Source: Rhizobium leguminosarum (GTDB taxonomy: Bacteria; Pseudomonadota; Alphaproteobacteria; Rhizobiales; Rhizobiaceae). Taken from it: a stretch of DNA of 55,986 nucleotides. The stretch covers positions 1-55,986 of the forward strand of contig NZ_LWBS01000402.1 of assembly GCF_001652265.1 (NCBI RefSeq), written 5' to 3'. The position numbers and the translations under genes are program-made. Positions 24,741-33,457 of the stretch are shown here, piece after piece (within the stretch, counting starts at the first letter, position 1; each line of letters opens with the position of its first letter). The notes under the pieces were generated by a model that saw only the letters and a program-made list of their open reading frames with translations, was not told the origin of the DNA and made no database searches.

Positions 24741-24783
24741 ACATGTATCGGTTAGCCGGAGCACCCACCGCGATGGAGAGAGA

Positions 24784-25053
24784 ATGGTTAAGCCCAGCCA
24801 ATCAGGGCGGCGTTTGCCGCCTTCGTTCGTAACCGAATGGTATGACCATCGCCTCTACGCGACGGCCGCCGCGCTTGTTTTCGGAAATGTGTTCTCCCTA
24901 ACTGAGGGTCTTTTCAGGGGAACTCTGGCGGCTCTGGCCACATTTGGCGTTGGCTTCGTCGCTCGGCTGTTTGGGGCGCTGGATCAGCATCCAAGAGCTA
25001 CCCTCACCAACTACCGCCACCTCTGCGTCACCGCGAACCGGGTCCGTCTATGA
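24784..25053 (+). pseudogene. MHS-family (MFS) transporter remnant
   Basis: From an ATG at 24784, preceded by GGAGAGAG, the 89-residue frame contains TEWYDHRLYATAAALVFGNV and LAALATFGVGFVARLFGAL. This matches the first two helices of metabolite:H+ symporters such as the intact gene at 49443 (FEWYDFFIYGSLAAFF). The conserved motif after helix 2 (GxxxDRxGRR type) and all later helices are missing. The frame ends 4 bp into the kinase gene, so an internal deletion has left the leader of a former transporter in front of the kinase. Confidence 0.6.
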
Positions 25054-26099
25054 TTGAACAATCAAATGATTCACAGAGAAGCGATGCGCTGTCTTCGCAC
25101 TGGGTACCGCTGCCCGAAGCTGCAGTCGAGAAGCTGGTCAGGAATATCTATGGTTTGACAGGCACCGTGAAGCGCTTGTCGAGTGAACGAGATGAAACTT
25201 TTCGATTCGCTGCGTTGGATGGCCGCAACTATACGCTCAAGATCGCAAACCCAGCCGAGGACCCAGAAGCCCTGACATTCCAGAGCAATGCACTGCTTCA
25301 CCTAGCTGCTGTTGCCAGCGAGGTGCCTGTGCCCAGGATGGTTTCGCCATTGACCGGAGGTTCCAATTCTTCGTTCACAGACGAAAGCGGGGAGCGACGC
25401 ATCGTCCGCCTGCTGACGTTCCTCGAAGGCGAGCAACAATACCGCACCCTCGCATCGCTCCAGCAAAACTGGAACCTCGGCTGCGCACTCGCAGCGCTTG
25501 GTCACGGATTGCGCAGCTTTGAAGAGCGTCCAAACGGCAAGCTATTGTGGGACATCTCGCATGCGCTCGATCTGTCGGACTTGGTTGGTTGCGTGGGTCA
25601 CAGCAGACAGCTATTGGTCAAGAACGTCCTGGCTGAGTTCGCAAGGAAGGTGCCGCCGGTCGCCGAACAACTGCGAACGCAGATCATCCACAACGACTTC
25701 AATCCGCACAACATTTTGGTCCATCCCGACAGGTCAGCAGAGATCGTCGGCATCATCGATTTTGGGGACATGGTGCATGCGCCCCTTATCAACGATCTGG
25801 CTGTAGCCCTCTCTTACCATGTTGCGACAGATGATTGGCCTGCTCTTTCGAGTGCGCTTGTCTGCGGATATCACTCGGTCGCGCCGCTTACGCCGCTGGA
25901 AGTCGATGTCCTGCCCATCCTCGTCAAAGCGCGTCTCGCCATGACGATCATTATTACCGAGTGGCGGGCAGCGAGTCGGCCCGACAATCGCGATTATATT
26001 TTGCGCAATCACCCATCCGCCTTGGAGGGTTTGCAGCGCCTGTCGAAACTAACCGACCCTGAACTTCGTCGTATTCTTTCACCCAGTTGCGAGGCATGA
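25050..26099 (+). CDS. APH-family small-molecule kinase, hydroxylysine-kinase-like
   Basis: A 349-residue cytoplasmic phosphotransferase of the aminoglycoside-phosphotransferase/choline-kinase fold. The catalytic loop is HNDFNPHNIL with D216 and N221; the metal-binding motif is IIDFGDM with D237. Members of this subfamily include the hydroxylysine kinase HYKK, and the neighbour encodes an AGXT2L-like enzyme, the partner of such kinases. The likely reaction is phosphorylation of the hydroxyl of an amino alcohol such as 5-hydroxylysine or ethanolamine (inference). It overlaps the upstream transporter remnant by ATGA and lies 4 bp before the next gene. An antibiotic-resistance role is less likely given the catabolic context. 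Confidence 0.82.
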   Translation: MIEQSNDSQRSDALSSHWVPLPEAAVEKLVRNIYGLTGTVKRLSSERDETFRFAALDGRNYTLKIANPAEDPEALTFQSNALLHLAAVASEVPVPRMVSPLTGGSNSSFTDESGERRIVRLLTFLEGEQQYRTLASLQQNWNLGCALAALGHGLRSFEERPNGKLLWDISHALDLSDLVGCVGHSRQLLVKNVLAEFARKVPPVAEQLRTQIIHNDFNPHNILVHPDRSAEIVGIIDFGDMVHAPLINDLAVALSYHVATDDWPALSSALVCGYHSVAPLTPLEVDVLPILVKARLAMTIIITEWRAASRPDNRDYILRNHPSALEGLQRLSKLTDPELRRILSPSCEA

Positions 26100-26103
26100 C
26101 CCA

Positions 26104-27426
26104 ATGGCAATGGTAAACGCGTTCACAGCCGAAAATTTGGCACGTCTCAGCGCCGCGGAGCAAGCTCTGATCAAGCGCAGGGACAAAGTACTCGGTCCGG
26201 CCTATAGGCTATTCTACGAACATCCGCTGCATATAGTCAAAGGTGAGGGAATATGGCTCTTTGATGCACAAGGCAACCGATATCTAGACGCCTACAATAA
26301 CGTGGCCTCGATGGGCCATTGTCATCCCAAGGTGGTGGACGCAGTTACCAAACAGACAGCACTGCTGAACACGCATACGCGCTACCTTCATGAAAGCATC
26401 ATCGAGTATGCTGAACGGTTGACAGCGACGTTTCCAGCGGAACTCAGCCAGGTGATGTTTACATGCACAGGCAGCGAAGCAAACGATCTCGCGGTCAGGA
26501 TCGCACGCTATGTTACCGGCGGTACGGGGATCATCGCAACAAGTCTCGCTTATCATGGCTTGACGAGTGCGGTTGCCGAATTCTCTCCGTCGCTCGGTGA
26601 GTTCGTTAATCTTGGAGAACATGTGCGAACGGTCGCCGCACCAGACTCCTACCGCTACTCCCGCGAAGATCAGATGGTCAAGTTCGGCAGGGATGTCGAA
26701 GCTGCAATAGCCGACATGAAGCGGCACGGTATCAAGCCAGCCATGCTCATCGCTGACTCAATTTTTTCCAGCGATGGCATCGTCTCCGATCCAAAGGGCT
26801 TCTTGAAACCAGCCGTCGATGCAATTCATGCGGCGGGTGGCCTGTTCGTCGCTGACGAGGTCCAGCCGGGCTTTGGCCGCACCGGGGAGACAATGTGGGG
26901 CTTTGAGCGCCACGGCGTCCTTCCGGACATGGTTACCTTGGGCAAGCCGATGGGGAACGGTTTCCCGATGGCCGGCCTCGTGGTCAAGCCTGAGATCGTG
27001 TCGGAGTTTGGGGCGCAAGCCAGGTATTTCAATACCTTCGGTGGCAATCCTGTGGCCGCGGCCGCTGGCGCGGCTGTGCTTGATGTCATTCAAGGTGAAG
27101 GTCTGCAGCAAAGTGCGTTGGAAGTCGGCCGTTTCATGCTCGACGCCCTTCAGGATTTATCACAAGAGTTCAAGCAGATTGGTGATGTTCGAGGGACCGG
27201 GCTGTTCATCGGGGTCGAGATCGTTTCCGACCGGAGTGACAAGAAAGCCGACGCAGATGCGACGACCCGCATTGTCAATGGTTTGCGTGAGCGCCGAGTG
27301 CTTATAAGCGCGTCTGGACCGAGTGCTAACGTTCTCAAGATCAGACCCCCTCTGGTGTTCTCCCAGGCGAACGCCGAACTGCTTTTGGGAGAGTTGCGCG
27401 AAACACTTCTCGCGCTGCGAACCTGA
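26104..27426 (+). CDS. class III PLP enzyme, AGXT2L-type phospho-lyase or aminotransferase
   Basis: A 440-residue fold-type I PLP enzyme. The PLP lysine is K281 in TLGKPMGNGFPMAG, and the aspartate motif is FVADEVQPGFGRTG. GKPMGNG and YLDAYNNVASMGHCHP match the AGXT2/AGXT2L branch more than ordinary omega-aminotransferases. AGXT2L1 and AGXT2L2 cleave O-phosphoethanolamine and 5-phosphohydroxylysine to an aldehyde, ammonia and phosphate. With a kinase upstream and an aldehyde dehydrogenase downstream, a phospho-lyase is the best reading; a transaminase remains possible. It is spaced 4 bp from the kinase and 23 bp from the dehydrogenase. Confidence 0.85.
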   Translation: MAMVNAFTAENLARLSAAEQALIKRRDKVLGPAYRLFYEHPLHIVKGEGIWLFDAQGNRYLDAYNNVASMGHCHPKVVDAVTKQTALLNTHTRYLHESIIEYAERLTATFPAELSQVMFTCTGSEANDLAVRIARYVTGGTGIIATSLAYHGLTSAVAEFSPSLGEFVNLGEHVRTVAAPDSYRYSREDQMVKFGRDVEAAIADMKRHGIKPAMLIADSIFSSDGIVSDPKGFLKPAVDAIHAAGGLFVADEVQPGFGRTGETMWGFERHGVLPDMVTLGKPMGNGFPMAGLVVKPEIVSEFGAQARYFNTFGGNPVAAAAGAAVLDVIQGEGLQQSALEVGRFMLDALQDLSQEFKQIGDVRGTGLFIGVEIVSDRSDKKADADATTRIVNGLRERRVLISASGPSANVLKIRPPLVFSQANAELLLGELRETLLALRT

Positions 27427-27449
27427 ACCTGCCCTGGAGGAATTTGACG

Positions 27450-28814
27450 ATGATCATTACAGTCGACCCATCGACGGGTCGTGAAATCGAACAGCTGAAC
27501 TTTCACACGGACGCCTATGTTGACGAGCGATTGACGTTGGGTGTCAAGGCTCAATCCCTTTGGCGCAAGAATTCACTGGCAGAGCGGGCGAGGCTGCTCG
27601 TCAGAATCGCTGAAATTCTAAGGTCGGATGCCGCAAGACTTGCCGCGCTAATTACAGTCGAAATGGGTAAGCCGATTTCCGAGGCTACAGCGGAGATCGC
27701 GAAATGTGCCTGGAATTGCGAGCACTACGCCGAAAATGCCGAGAAATATCTTCAGCCGGATTACATCGAGGCTGGGCACCGCGAAAGCTTTGTTGCATAT
27801 GAGCCGATCGGGATCGTTCTGGCAATTATGCCATGGAACTATCCGTTCTGGCAGGTTTTCCGTTTTCTCGCTCCAGCACTTGCTGCCGGAAACGGGGTCG
27901 TCCTCAAGCACGCTCCGAACACTTCGCGTTGCGCTTTGGCAGCGCAGGAGGTCTTTGAGATGGCGGGCGGGATGTCGGGTCTGTTCTCTACGCTTTTGAT
28001 TGATACACCAAAGGTGCGGGAACTCATTGAAGATCCGCGGATCGCCGCGATCACCCTAACCGGCTCCACCAACGTGGGCAGCATCGTAGGAGCACAGGCT
28101 GCAGGCGCGCTCAAAAAGCAGGTGCTTGAACTGGGCGGCTCGGATCCGTTTATCGTCCTAGGCGGCGCCGATGTCCAAAAGGCGGCCAAAGCTGCCGTGC
28201 GAGCAAGGTTTTCAAACACAGGCCAGGCGTGCATCAACGCTAAGCGTTTCATCGTTGAGGAGGACGTTGCGAATGAATTTGTCGAGGTATTTGTCGATGA
28301 AGTGGGCAAGCTGGTGCTCGGGGATCCCAACGATCCAGAGACGACCATCGGGCCTATGGCTCGTTTTGACTTAAGACAGACGCTGCACAGGCAGGTTCTA
28401 CAGTCGATTGATGAGGGCGCTGTGCTGAAGATCGGTGGAGGCTATGCCGCGCGTCCCGGCTATTATTATGAGCCGACGGTGCTGGATGACGTCAAACCGC
28501 ACATGACCGTCTTTAGGGAGGAGACCTTTGGTCCAGTTGCAGCCATTATCCGAGTATCGGATGCAGAAGAGGCGATCGAGTTGGCCAATGCAACAGAATA
28601 CGGTCTCGGGGCTTCGCTATGGAGCACGGACTTGGCCCGTGCCAGGCAACTTGCGTTGCGCATCGACGCGGGTGCTGTGTTCGTCAACTCTGTCGTTGGA
28701 TCAGATCCTCGATTGCCTTTCGGGGGGGTGAAGCGATCTGGCTACGGGCGTGAACTCGGCGAGCATGGGATCAAGGAATTCACCAACGCCAAGACCATCG
28801 TCGTCAACGGGTGA
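27450..28814 (+). CDS. NAD(P)-dependent aldehyde dehydrogenase (semialdehyde type)
   Basis: A 454-residue ALDH of the succinate-semialdehyde (Sad/YneI-like) group. The catalytic cysteine is C261 in NTGQACINAKRF, the general base is E227 in VLELGGSDPF, and the catalytic asparagine is in MPWNYPFWQ. A GGAGG eight bases upstream supports the ATG at 27450. In the operon it would oxidise the aldehyde made by the PLP enzyme, for example 2-aminoadipate semialdehyde to 2-aminoadipate if the substrate is hydroxylysine, or acetaldehyde if it is ethanolamine. The ALDH call is firm; the substrate is inference. Confidence 0.9.
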   Translation: MIITVDPSTGREIEQLNFHTDAYVDERLTLGVKAQSLWRKNSLAERARLLVRIAEILRSDAARLAALITVEMGKPISEATAEIAKCAWNCEHYAENAEKYLQPDYIEAGHRESFVAYEPIGIVLAIMPWNYPFWQVFRFLAPALAAGNGVVLKHAPNTSRCALAAQEVFEMAGGMSGLFSTLLIDTPKVRELIEDPRIAAITLTGSTNVGSIVGAQAAGALKKQVLELGGSDPFIVLGGADVQKAAKAAVRARFSNTGQACINAKRFIVEEDVANEFVEVFVDEVGKLVLGDPNDPETTIGPMARFDLRQTLHRQVLQSIDEGAVLKIGGGYAARPGYYYEPTVLDDVKPHMTVFREETFGPVAAIIRVSDAEEAIELANATEYGLGASLWSTDLARARQLALRIDAGAVFVNSVVGSDPRLPFGGVKRSGYGRELGEHGIKEFTNAKTIVVNG

Positions 28815-28834
28815 CGAGATGGCAGTGCTAAATC

Positions 28835-28863
28835 AGGTCGTAGATAAAGAACAACGACCTTTC
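28835..28863 (+). terminator. probable terminator after the kinase-lyase-dehydrogenase operon
   Basis: AGGTCGT (28835-28841) and ACGACCT (28854-28860) form a 7-bp stem with a 12-nt loop, followed by TTC, about 20 bp after the dehydrogenase stop. The T-run is short, so efficiency is uncertain. Confidence 0.45.
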
Positions 28864-29408
28864 GATCGATAGCGCGCGTCTTTAGACCTCCCTCATGGAG
28901 ATGGCAAAGAATGGCGCGACGAAGAAGCGAGGTTGCAAGCCGATCGCATTCTCGCCGGAAGACGACGACAAACGCGAGCCTTCCAAACCTTAGTGTTTCG
29001 ACGAGGGCTTAATTCTTCAGTTTGACGAATCTGCCAACATGTTTGGCCGGCGCAATGGGATAGAGGATCGGACCCATTCCCGCCCACCGGTATCTTGAAG
29101 TACACATCGAACAAGGGCCGTTTCTCAAAAAAGCGACGCCAGCAAATGGGCGTTGCAACTGGTGGAATCGGCTTTAAGCGATATTCGCCGTCATTCATTG
29201 GGGAGAAAGCGGATTACATATCTGCGGAGGATTGTGCGGCTGGTGCAACTGCGGCTTGGCGTGCTCTCATGCTAGTGGTTTTTCGTGGGGACTTAACGCT
29301 CAATGAGTGTTTGTGTAGACGCTTTCGTCCAATGCTACGGTATTTGACACCACTCGCTTTTGCAGCAGGATACGATTTGAGTCGATGACACCTGAACGAT
29401 GAAGAAAG
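28864..29408. other. intergenic region before the GntR gene
   Basis: About 545 bp with no frame that I can support as a gene on either strand. A 97-codon plus-strand frame starting with TTG at 29095 lacks a ribosome-binding site and any recognisable motif. The last 100 bp are AT-richer and probably hold the GntR promoter. Confidence 0.5.
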
Positions 29409-30080
29409 ATGAATATGAAGGACGTGTTCGAGCCATTGGACCGCAGCAGTCTCTATGAATCCGTCTATTCGAAGATATCACTTGCTCTAATCGATGGTGT
29501 CTTGAAACCTGACGAGAAGCTGCGCATCCGCGCCTTGGCCGAGCAGCTTGGTACGAGTGTCACACCGGTTCGCGACGCCATTTTGAAACTCGTGCAAGAG
29601 GGAGCACTGGAATGGCGTGGTCCGAAGGACATTCGTGTCCCTCGTATGAGGGCTTCGCAATTCGAGGAGATCCGCACCATTCGACTTCGAATCGAGGGAC
29701 TGGCCGCTTCACTTGCCGCTGGCAAGGCGAGCCCTGCACAAGTTGAGGAGTTGAGGAGGATCTTGCTCGAGATCGAAAGCGCTAGGAATATGGATGACCA
29801 TATAGCTGCGATCCATCTTAACCGGATGTTTCATGAGAAGATAGCGAGCATAGCCGGTCTACCAATACTCGAGGACATGATTCAAAGAATGTGGCTTCGC
29901 ATGGGCCCCGTGATTGCCTCTATTTATGCCAGCGGTGGCCGAGCGATGATCGTCCATTTTTATGAATTGCTGGATGCTATCGCGAAACGGAACGCGATTG
30001 ATGCAGAGACCGCCATGCACAACGACATCAACTCCGCCGCCCGCGTTATTCGCGATTCGGGCCTTTTGGCACCGGACTGA
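29409..30080 (+). CDS. GntR-family regulator, FadR/FCD type
   Basis: A 223-residue transcription factor. The N-terminal winged helix (about residues 12-78) includes LRIRALAEQLGTSVTPVRDAILKL, and an all-helical FCD effector domain (about 90-215) includes the metal-binding-type histidines in HLNRMFHEKI and near MHNDINSA. FCD regulators usually respond to organic acids and repress catabolic operons. Its position directly after the dehydrogenase makes it the probable regulator of the importer and the kinase operon, acting at the TGATGCATCA-like sites upstream. A second start lies two codons downstream (29415). Confidence 0.92.
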   Translation: MNMKDVFEPLDRSSLYESVYSKISLALIDGVLKPDEKLRIRALAEQLGTSVTPVRDAILKLVQEGALEWRGPKDIRVPRMRASQFEEIRTIRLRIEGLAASLAAGKASPAQVEELRRILLEIESARNMDDHIAAIHLNRMFHEKIASIAGLPILEDMIQRMWLRMGPVIASIYASGGRAMIVHFYELLDAIAKRNAIDAETAMHNDINSAARVIRDSGLLAPD

Positions 30081-30173
30081 GTTCCGTCGCGTGTTCCCGT
30101 GTGACGAACGTGGCCAGGGCCATGATCTTAGCTGCTCATTCAAATGGCGGATGATAAACGAAGTGTCCGTATT

Positions 30174-31070
30174 CTAAACGAGGTGCTGCTTGGCGACTGC
30201 GATCACGATGTCGGTGAGTGTCGCGAACCGGTCAGCAGCAAGTCTATTGATCTGCCAAAAAAGTGGGATGTCTAGCGGCTTGTCGGGGATCAACTCCACC
30301 AGTGTTCCTTTCTGAAGATGTGGGCGGACCAGACCGTCGGGGTTCATGCCCCAGCCAATGCCTGCCACGCTAGCGTCAACGAAAGCATGCGTCGATGGAA
30401 GAAAGTGCGTCGGACAAATAACTTCTTCGCCAAGTGTCTGAGCGATCCATCGGTCTTGAAGCTTATCTTTCTGGTTGAAAGTCAGCGCCGGTGCGGTCCG
30501 CAACGCCTCGCCGCTGACGCCTTTTGGAAGATAGCGCTCAACGAATTCCGGGCTTGCTGTGGCGCGGTAACGCAACGAGCCGAGGGCGGTGCGGCGGCAT
30601 CCGGGAACCAGCCTTTCGCTCCCTGTCACAGCCGCAATCACCCGCCCGCGCTCAAGCCAATCAGCCGTGTGGCCCTCGTCATCAACAACAATGTCCAGGA
30701 GATAATTTGAGGACTTGGCACAGATCGAAAGCGCCTCCAGAAACCAGGTTCCGAGACTATCGGCATTTGTCGCGAGGTGGATTGTCACGCGCTCAATCAA
30801 CTCGCTGGATGGCGCGAGCGACGGTAGGTGCTCGTACAGGTCTCGTTCAAGCAGCCCAACATTCTCTACGTGGCGACAGACCCACTGCCCCTGCTCTGTG
30901 GCAACGCAAGGATTTCCCCTGACGACCAGTGCAATCCCCATTCGCTCTTCAAGGTTTTTGACACGCTGAGAAACTGCAGATGGTGTTACATTGAGCGTCC
31001 CTGCCGCTTTTTCGAAGCTTCCAGTCTGTACAACGGCGGCCAAGGCGCGCAATGCGGAGTAGTCGAGCAT
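30174..31070 (-). CDS. LysR-family regulator, ArgP/LysG-like
   Basis: A 298-residue LysR-type regulator with an N-terminal HTH (SFEKAAGTLNVTPSAVSQRVKNLEERMGIAL) and an effector domain. It matches the ArgP/LysG branch, which senses lysine or arginine and activates a divergently transcribed LysE-type exporter, exactly the arrangement here with the gene at 31238. The ATG at 31070 is the only good start. Regulation of the exporter, and possibly of the aldolase behind it, is inferred from the divergent arrangement. Confidence 0.9.
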   Translation of the reverse strand: MLDYSALRALAAVVQTGSFEKAAGTLNVTPSAVSQRVKNLEERMGIALVVRGNPCVATEQGQWVCRHVENVGLLERDLYEHLPSLAPSSELIERVTIHLATNADSLGTWFLEALSICAKSSNYLLDIVVDDEGHTADWLERGRVIAAVTGSERLVPGCRRTALGSLRYRATASPEFVERYLPKGVSGEALRTAPALTFNQKDKLQDRWIAQTLGEEVICPTHFLPSTHAFVDASVAGIGWGMNPDGLVRPHLQKGTLVELIPDKPLDIPLFWQINRLAADRFATLTDIVIAVAKQHLV

Positions 31071-31078
31071 ATAAGTCC

Positions 31079-31092
31079 ACCTTAATCGAGGT
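31079..31092. promoter_or_regulatory. candidate LysR binding site
   Basis: ACCT-TAATCG-AGGT is an interrupted palindrome directly upstream of the LysR start, in the 167-bp divergent region shared with the exporter. LysR regulators often bind such sites overlapping their own promoter. There is no further support. Confidence 0.3.
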
Positions 31093-31237
31093 AAGCTACT
31101 TTAATTAGCCTAACTCGATGCTTTCTGGTAGTGGGTGAGAATTGTGAGTGTGCAGCCTTCTAACTGTGCCACAAATGAGGCCGGTCGTCGCCCCGAGTGG
31201 CGGTCGGGTTCAGTCAGATCCAGCATGAACAAAGGAT

Positions 31238-31879
31238 ATGCGCGTGGGCTCGGAGTACCAGCACCTTCTTCTCGTCTACATGGCCTACGTGATTGCAGCT
31301 GGAAGTCCCGGCCCAAGTAACATGCGCATCATGGGCGTGGCGATGGACCAGGGACGGCGGGCCGCGCTCGTGCTTGCTGCCGGTGTCGTCAGCGGCTCGA
31401 TCTTCTGGGGCGCAATGGCTGCGACCGGAATCTCCGCAATCCTGACCCGGTATGCCGAAGCCCTGACGATCCTGAAAATTTTCGGCGGACTGTACCTTCT
31501 GTATCTTGCGTTCAGGGCAGCCAGAGCCGCTCTAACCGCGGGCGAAAAGCCGGCCGAGGCAGCAGGGAAAAGGGATCCTGAAACGGCTTCATCCCTCTAC
31601 AGACGTGGCTTGCTCATGCATCTGACCAACCCGAAGTCGGTCCTAGCGTGGATTGCCCTGGTGACGCTTGGGCTGGGCCCGGGTGCCTCCACATACACCG
31701 TTGCAGCGATCCTCGTTGGATGCGCTATCCTGAGCGTGACGATCTTTTGCGGTTACGCGATCATTTTTTCAACAGCTCCGATGGTGCACTTCTACAGAGG
31801 GGCTCGCCGATGGATCGAGGGCACGCTTGCAATCTTCTTTGGCGCAGCCGGCATCCGTCTCCTGCTTTCCCGCACATAA
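31238..31879 (+). CDS. LysE/RhtB-family amino acid exporter
   Basis: A 213-residue inner-membrane exporter with about six helices. The family motif near the N-terminus is AAGSPGPSNM, and NPKSVLAW lies near residue 130. LysE/RhtB proteins export lysine, arginine, homoserine or threonine. The divergent ArgP-like regulator suggests a basic amino acid or analogue; the nearby homoserine-related operon makes homoserine or threonine an alternative. AAAGGAT precedes the ATG. The aldolase gene starts 14 bp downstream, so the two are probably co-transcribed. Confidence 0.9.
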   Translation: MRVGSEYQHLLLVYMAYVIAAGSPGPSNMRIMGVAMDQGRRAALVLAAGVVSGSIFWGAMAATGISAILTRYAEALTILKIFGGLYLLYLAFRAARAALTAGEKPAEAAGKRDPETASSLYRRGLLMHLTNPKSVLAWIALVTLGLGPGASTYTVAAILVGCAILSVTIFCGYAIIFSTAPMVHFYRGARRWIEGTLAIFFGAAGIRLLLSRT

Positions 31880-31893
31880 CCAAGGCCACATTC

Positions 31894-32793
31894 ATGTCAC
31901 TCTTCGAAGGTCTATCCGCTTTTCCGATTACGCCGGCCGATGCATCCGGGCGCGTTGATCGAGCAGCACTTGCGATACTCTTGCAGCGTATCGTCGATGC
32001 AGGTGTTCAGTCCATAGGTCTTCTCGGAAGCACAGGCGCCTATGCTTTTCTGACACGCGATGAACGCAGACGCGCGGTGGATACGGCCATTGGGACAGTC
32101 GGTGGCAGGATCCCGGTGATTGTCGGGGTCGGCGCACTTCGCACGGACGACGCACAAGTTTTGGCGCGGGACGCGCAGGAGGCGGGGGCGGATGGCCTTC
32201 TTCTGGCACCTGTCTCCTATGTTCCGCTGACGGGCGACGAGGTGTTTGAGCACTTTGTCGCGGTCGTGGAGAGTGGCGGTCTTCCGCTCTGCATCTACAA
32301 CAATCCGAGCACAACCAGGTTTACGTTCAACAATGCACTGATCGCCAGGCTTGCCACAGTTCCAAACATCACAGCGATCAAGATGCCGTTGCCAGCGGAC
32401 GAGGACTTCAAAACCGAACTCGCAGATCTGCGCGGTAAAACGTCGACCGGGTTTTCGATCGGATATAGCGGTGATTGGGGAGCTTCGTCGGCCTTGGTTG
32501 CTGGCGCCGATGCCTGGTATAGCGTCGTCGCGGGGGTGCTTCCCGCTGAAGCGCTGGCGCTTGCGAAGGCGGCGCGAGCCGGAAATGCCGAGGAGGTCGA
32601 AAGATTGGAAAAGGCGTTCGAGCCCCTCTGGTCGTTGTTCAAGCGGTTTGGCAGTTTCAGAGTGATGTATAGACTCGCGGCGCTTCTTGGCATCGGAAGT
32701 TTCGAGCCGCCCCGGCCTGTGAGGCCGATACCTGACTCCGCGGTACCGGATGTAGTACAAGCTCTCAACCATTTGCGGGGTGCCTTTCAATAA
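31894..32793 (+). CDS. DapA-family pyruvate-dependent aldolase/lyase, not canonical DHDPS
   Basis: A 299-residue (beta/alpha)8 enzyme of the DHDPS/N-acetylneuraminate-lyase family. The Schiff-base lysine is K163 (TAIKMP) and the proton-relay tyrosine is Y135 (IYNNPSTT); the substrate loop reads GLLGSTGAY. The arginine that binds the carboxylate of aspartate semialdehyde in true DHDPS (YN-P-R) is threonine (T140) here, so another aldehyde or keto acid is likely. It differs from the canonical paralogue at 35703. It probably forms an operon with the exporter. The gap to the Lrp gene (32794-33013) shows no gene. Confidence 0.82.
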   Translation: MSLFEGLSAFPITPADASGRVDRAALAILLQRIVDAGVQSIGLLGSTGAYAFLTRDERRRAVDTAIGTVGGRIPVIVGVGALRTDDAQVLARDAQEAGADGLLLAPVSYVPLTGDEVFEHFVAVVESGGLPLCIYNNPSTTRFTFNNALIARLATVPNITAIKMPLPADEDFKTELADLRGKTSTGFSIGYSGDWGASSALVAGADAWYSVVAGVLPAEALALAKAARAGNAEEVERLEKAFEPLWSLFKRFGSFRVMYRLAALLGIGSFEPPRPVRPIPDSAVPDVVQALNHLRGAFQ

Positions 32794-33013
32794 GGCTTGC
32801 GGCAATCTTCGACGTCGGGGAGAGCACCAATCGCGCGGTGTGTGCGCTGCGTTTCGTTCAGTGACCACGCACTCCCGCACAGCACATGAATGCGCGGGCG
32901 ACTGTTTCAACGGTGATTAAGCGAGGATCGACGACGTGGGCTTTTCCGTGGATGACCACCAGGGCATGGCTGCCACAGTGCTGTCAGCACATGATGAGTT
33001 CGGAACCGAACCC

Positions 33014-33457
33014 TCACTTGCGAATAACTGAGGAGAGCGCGAATGCCGTGAGCGTATCCCTCACGCCGGGCAGTTCCGATATCAATTGCCAAATCTGGCG
33101 AATGCGATCGGCTTGAGGGGATTCAACCCGCACAAGCAGATCAAAATCACCCGTCATCACGTCACAGGCGACGACCTCCGGAATTTTTCGCAAAGCTTGA
33201 ATGACTTCGCCGCCCCTCATGCGATCCTGGCGGTAGACGAACATGAGTGCAGTGGTGATGTGACCGGGATCTCCGCCATCACCGGTGATGATCGTGTAGC
33301 CCTTGATGAAGCCTTCGCGTTCAAGCCGTTCGATCCGAACGCGAACAGCATTTCGCGATAGATTGACCTTACCTGATAGCTCAGCGTGAGAGGCCCGCGC
33401 GTTGGCTTGCAGGGCGCTAAGGATCTGTTCGTCGATCCGGTCAAGTAGATACTTCAT
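33014..33457 (-). CDS. Lrp/AsnC-family regulator
   Basis: A 147-residue regulator. The N-terminal HTH reads DEQILSALQANARASHAELSGKVNLSRNAVRVRIERLE, and a RAM ligand-binding domain (about 65-140) includes EVVACDVMTGDFDLLVRVES. Lrp-type proteins bind amino acids and form octamers that wrap DNA. It is the last gene of the large amino-acid operon and overlaps the ThrB-like gene by ATGA. It is therefore probably an autoregulated sensor of the amino acid handled there, with homoserine the best guess. Confidence 0.92.
   Translation of the reverse strand: MKYLLDRIDEQILSALQANARASHAELSGKVNLSRNAVRVRIERLEREGFIKGYTIITGDGGDPGHITTALMFVYRQDRMRGGEVIQALRKIPEVVACDVMTGDFDLLVRVESPQADRIRQIWQLISELPGVRDTLTAFALSSVIRK

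Larger units (their letters stand above)
23926..24783. other. long divergent intergenic region with decayed coding DNA
   Basis: Apart from the candidate operators and the short remnant at 24358-24513, I see no supported gene here. The sequence is lower in GC than the flanking genes and has many stops in all frames. CATGTATCGGT occurs at about 24046 and 24742. The region presumably carries the divergent promoters of the importer and the kinase operon. Confidence 0.5.

Noticed and set aside
29095..29388. 97-codon plus-strand frame before the GntR gene
   Set aside because: TTG start without ribosome-binding site, no motif, and composition unlike the neighbouring genes.
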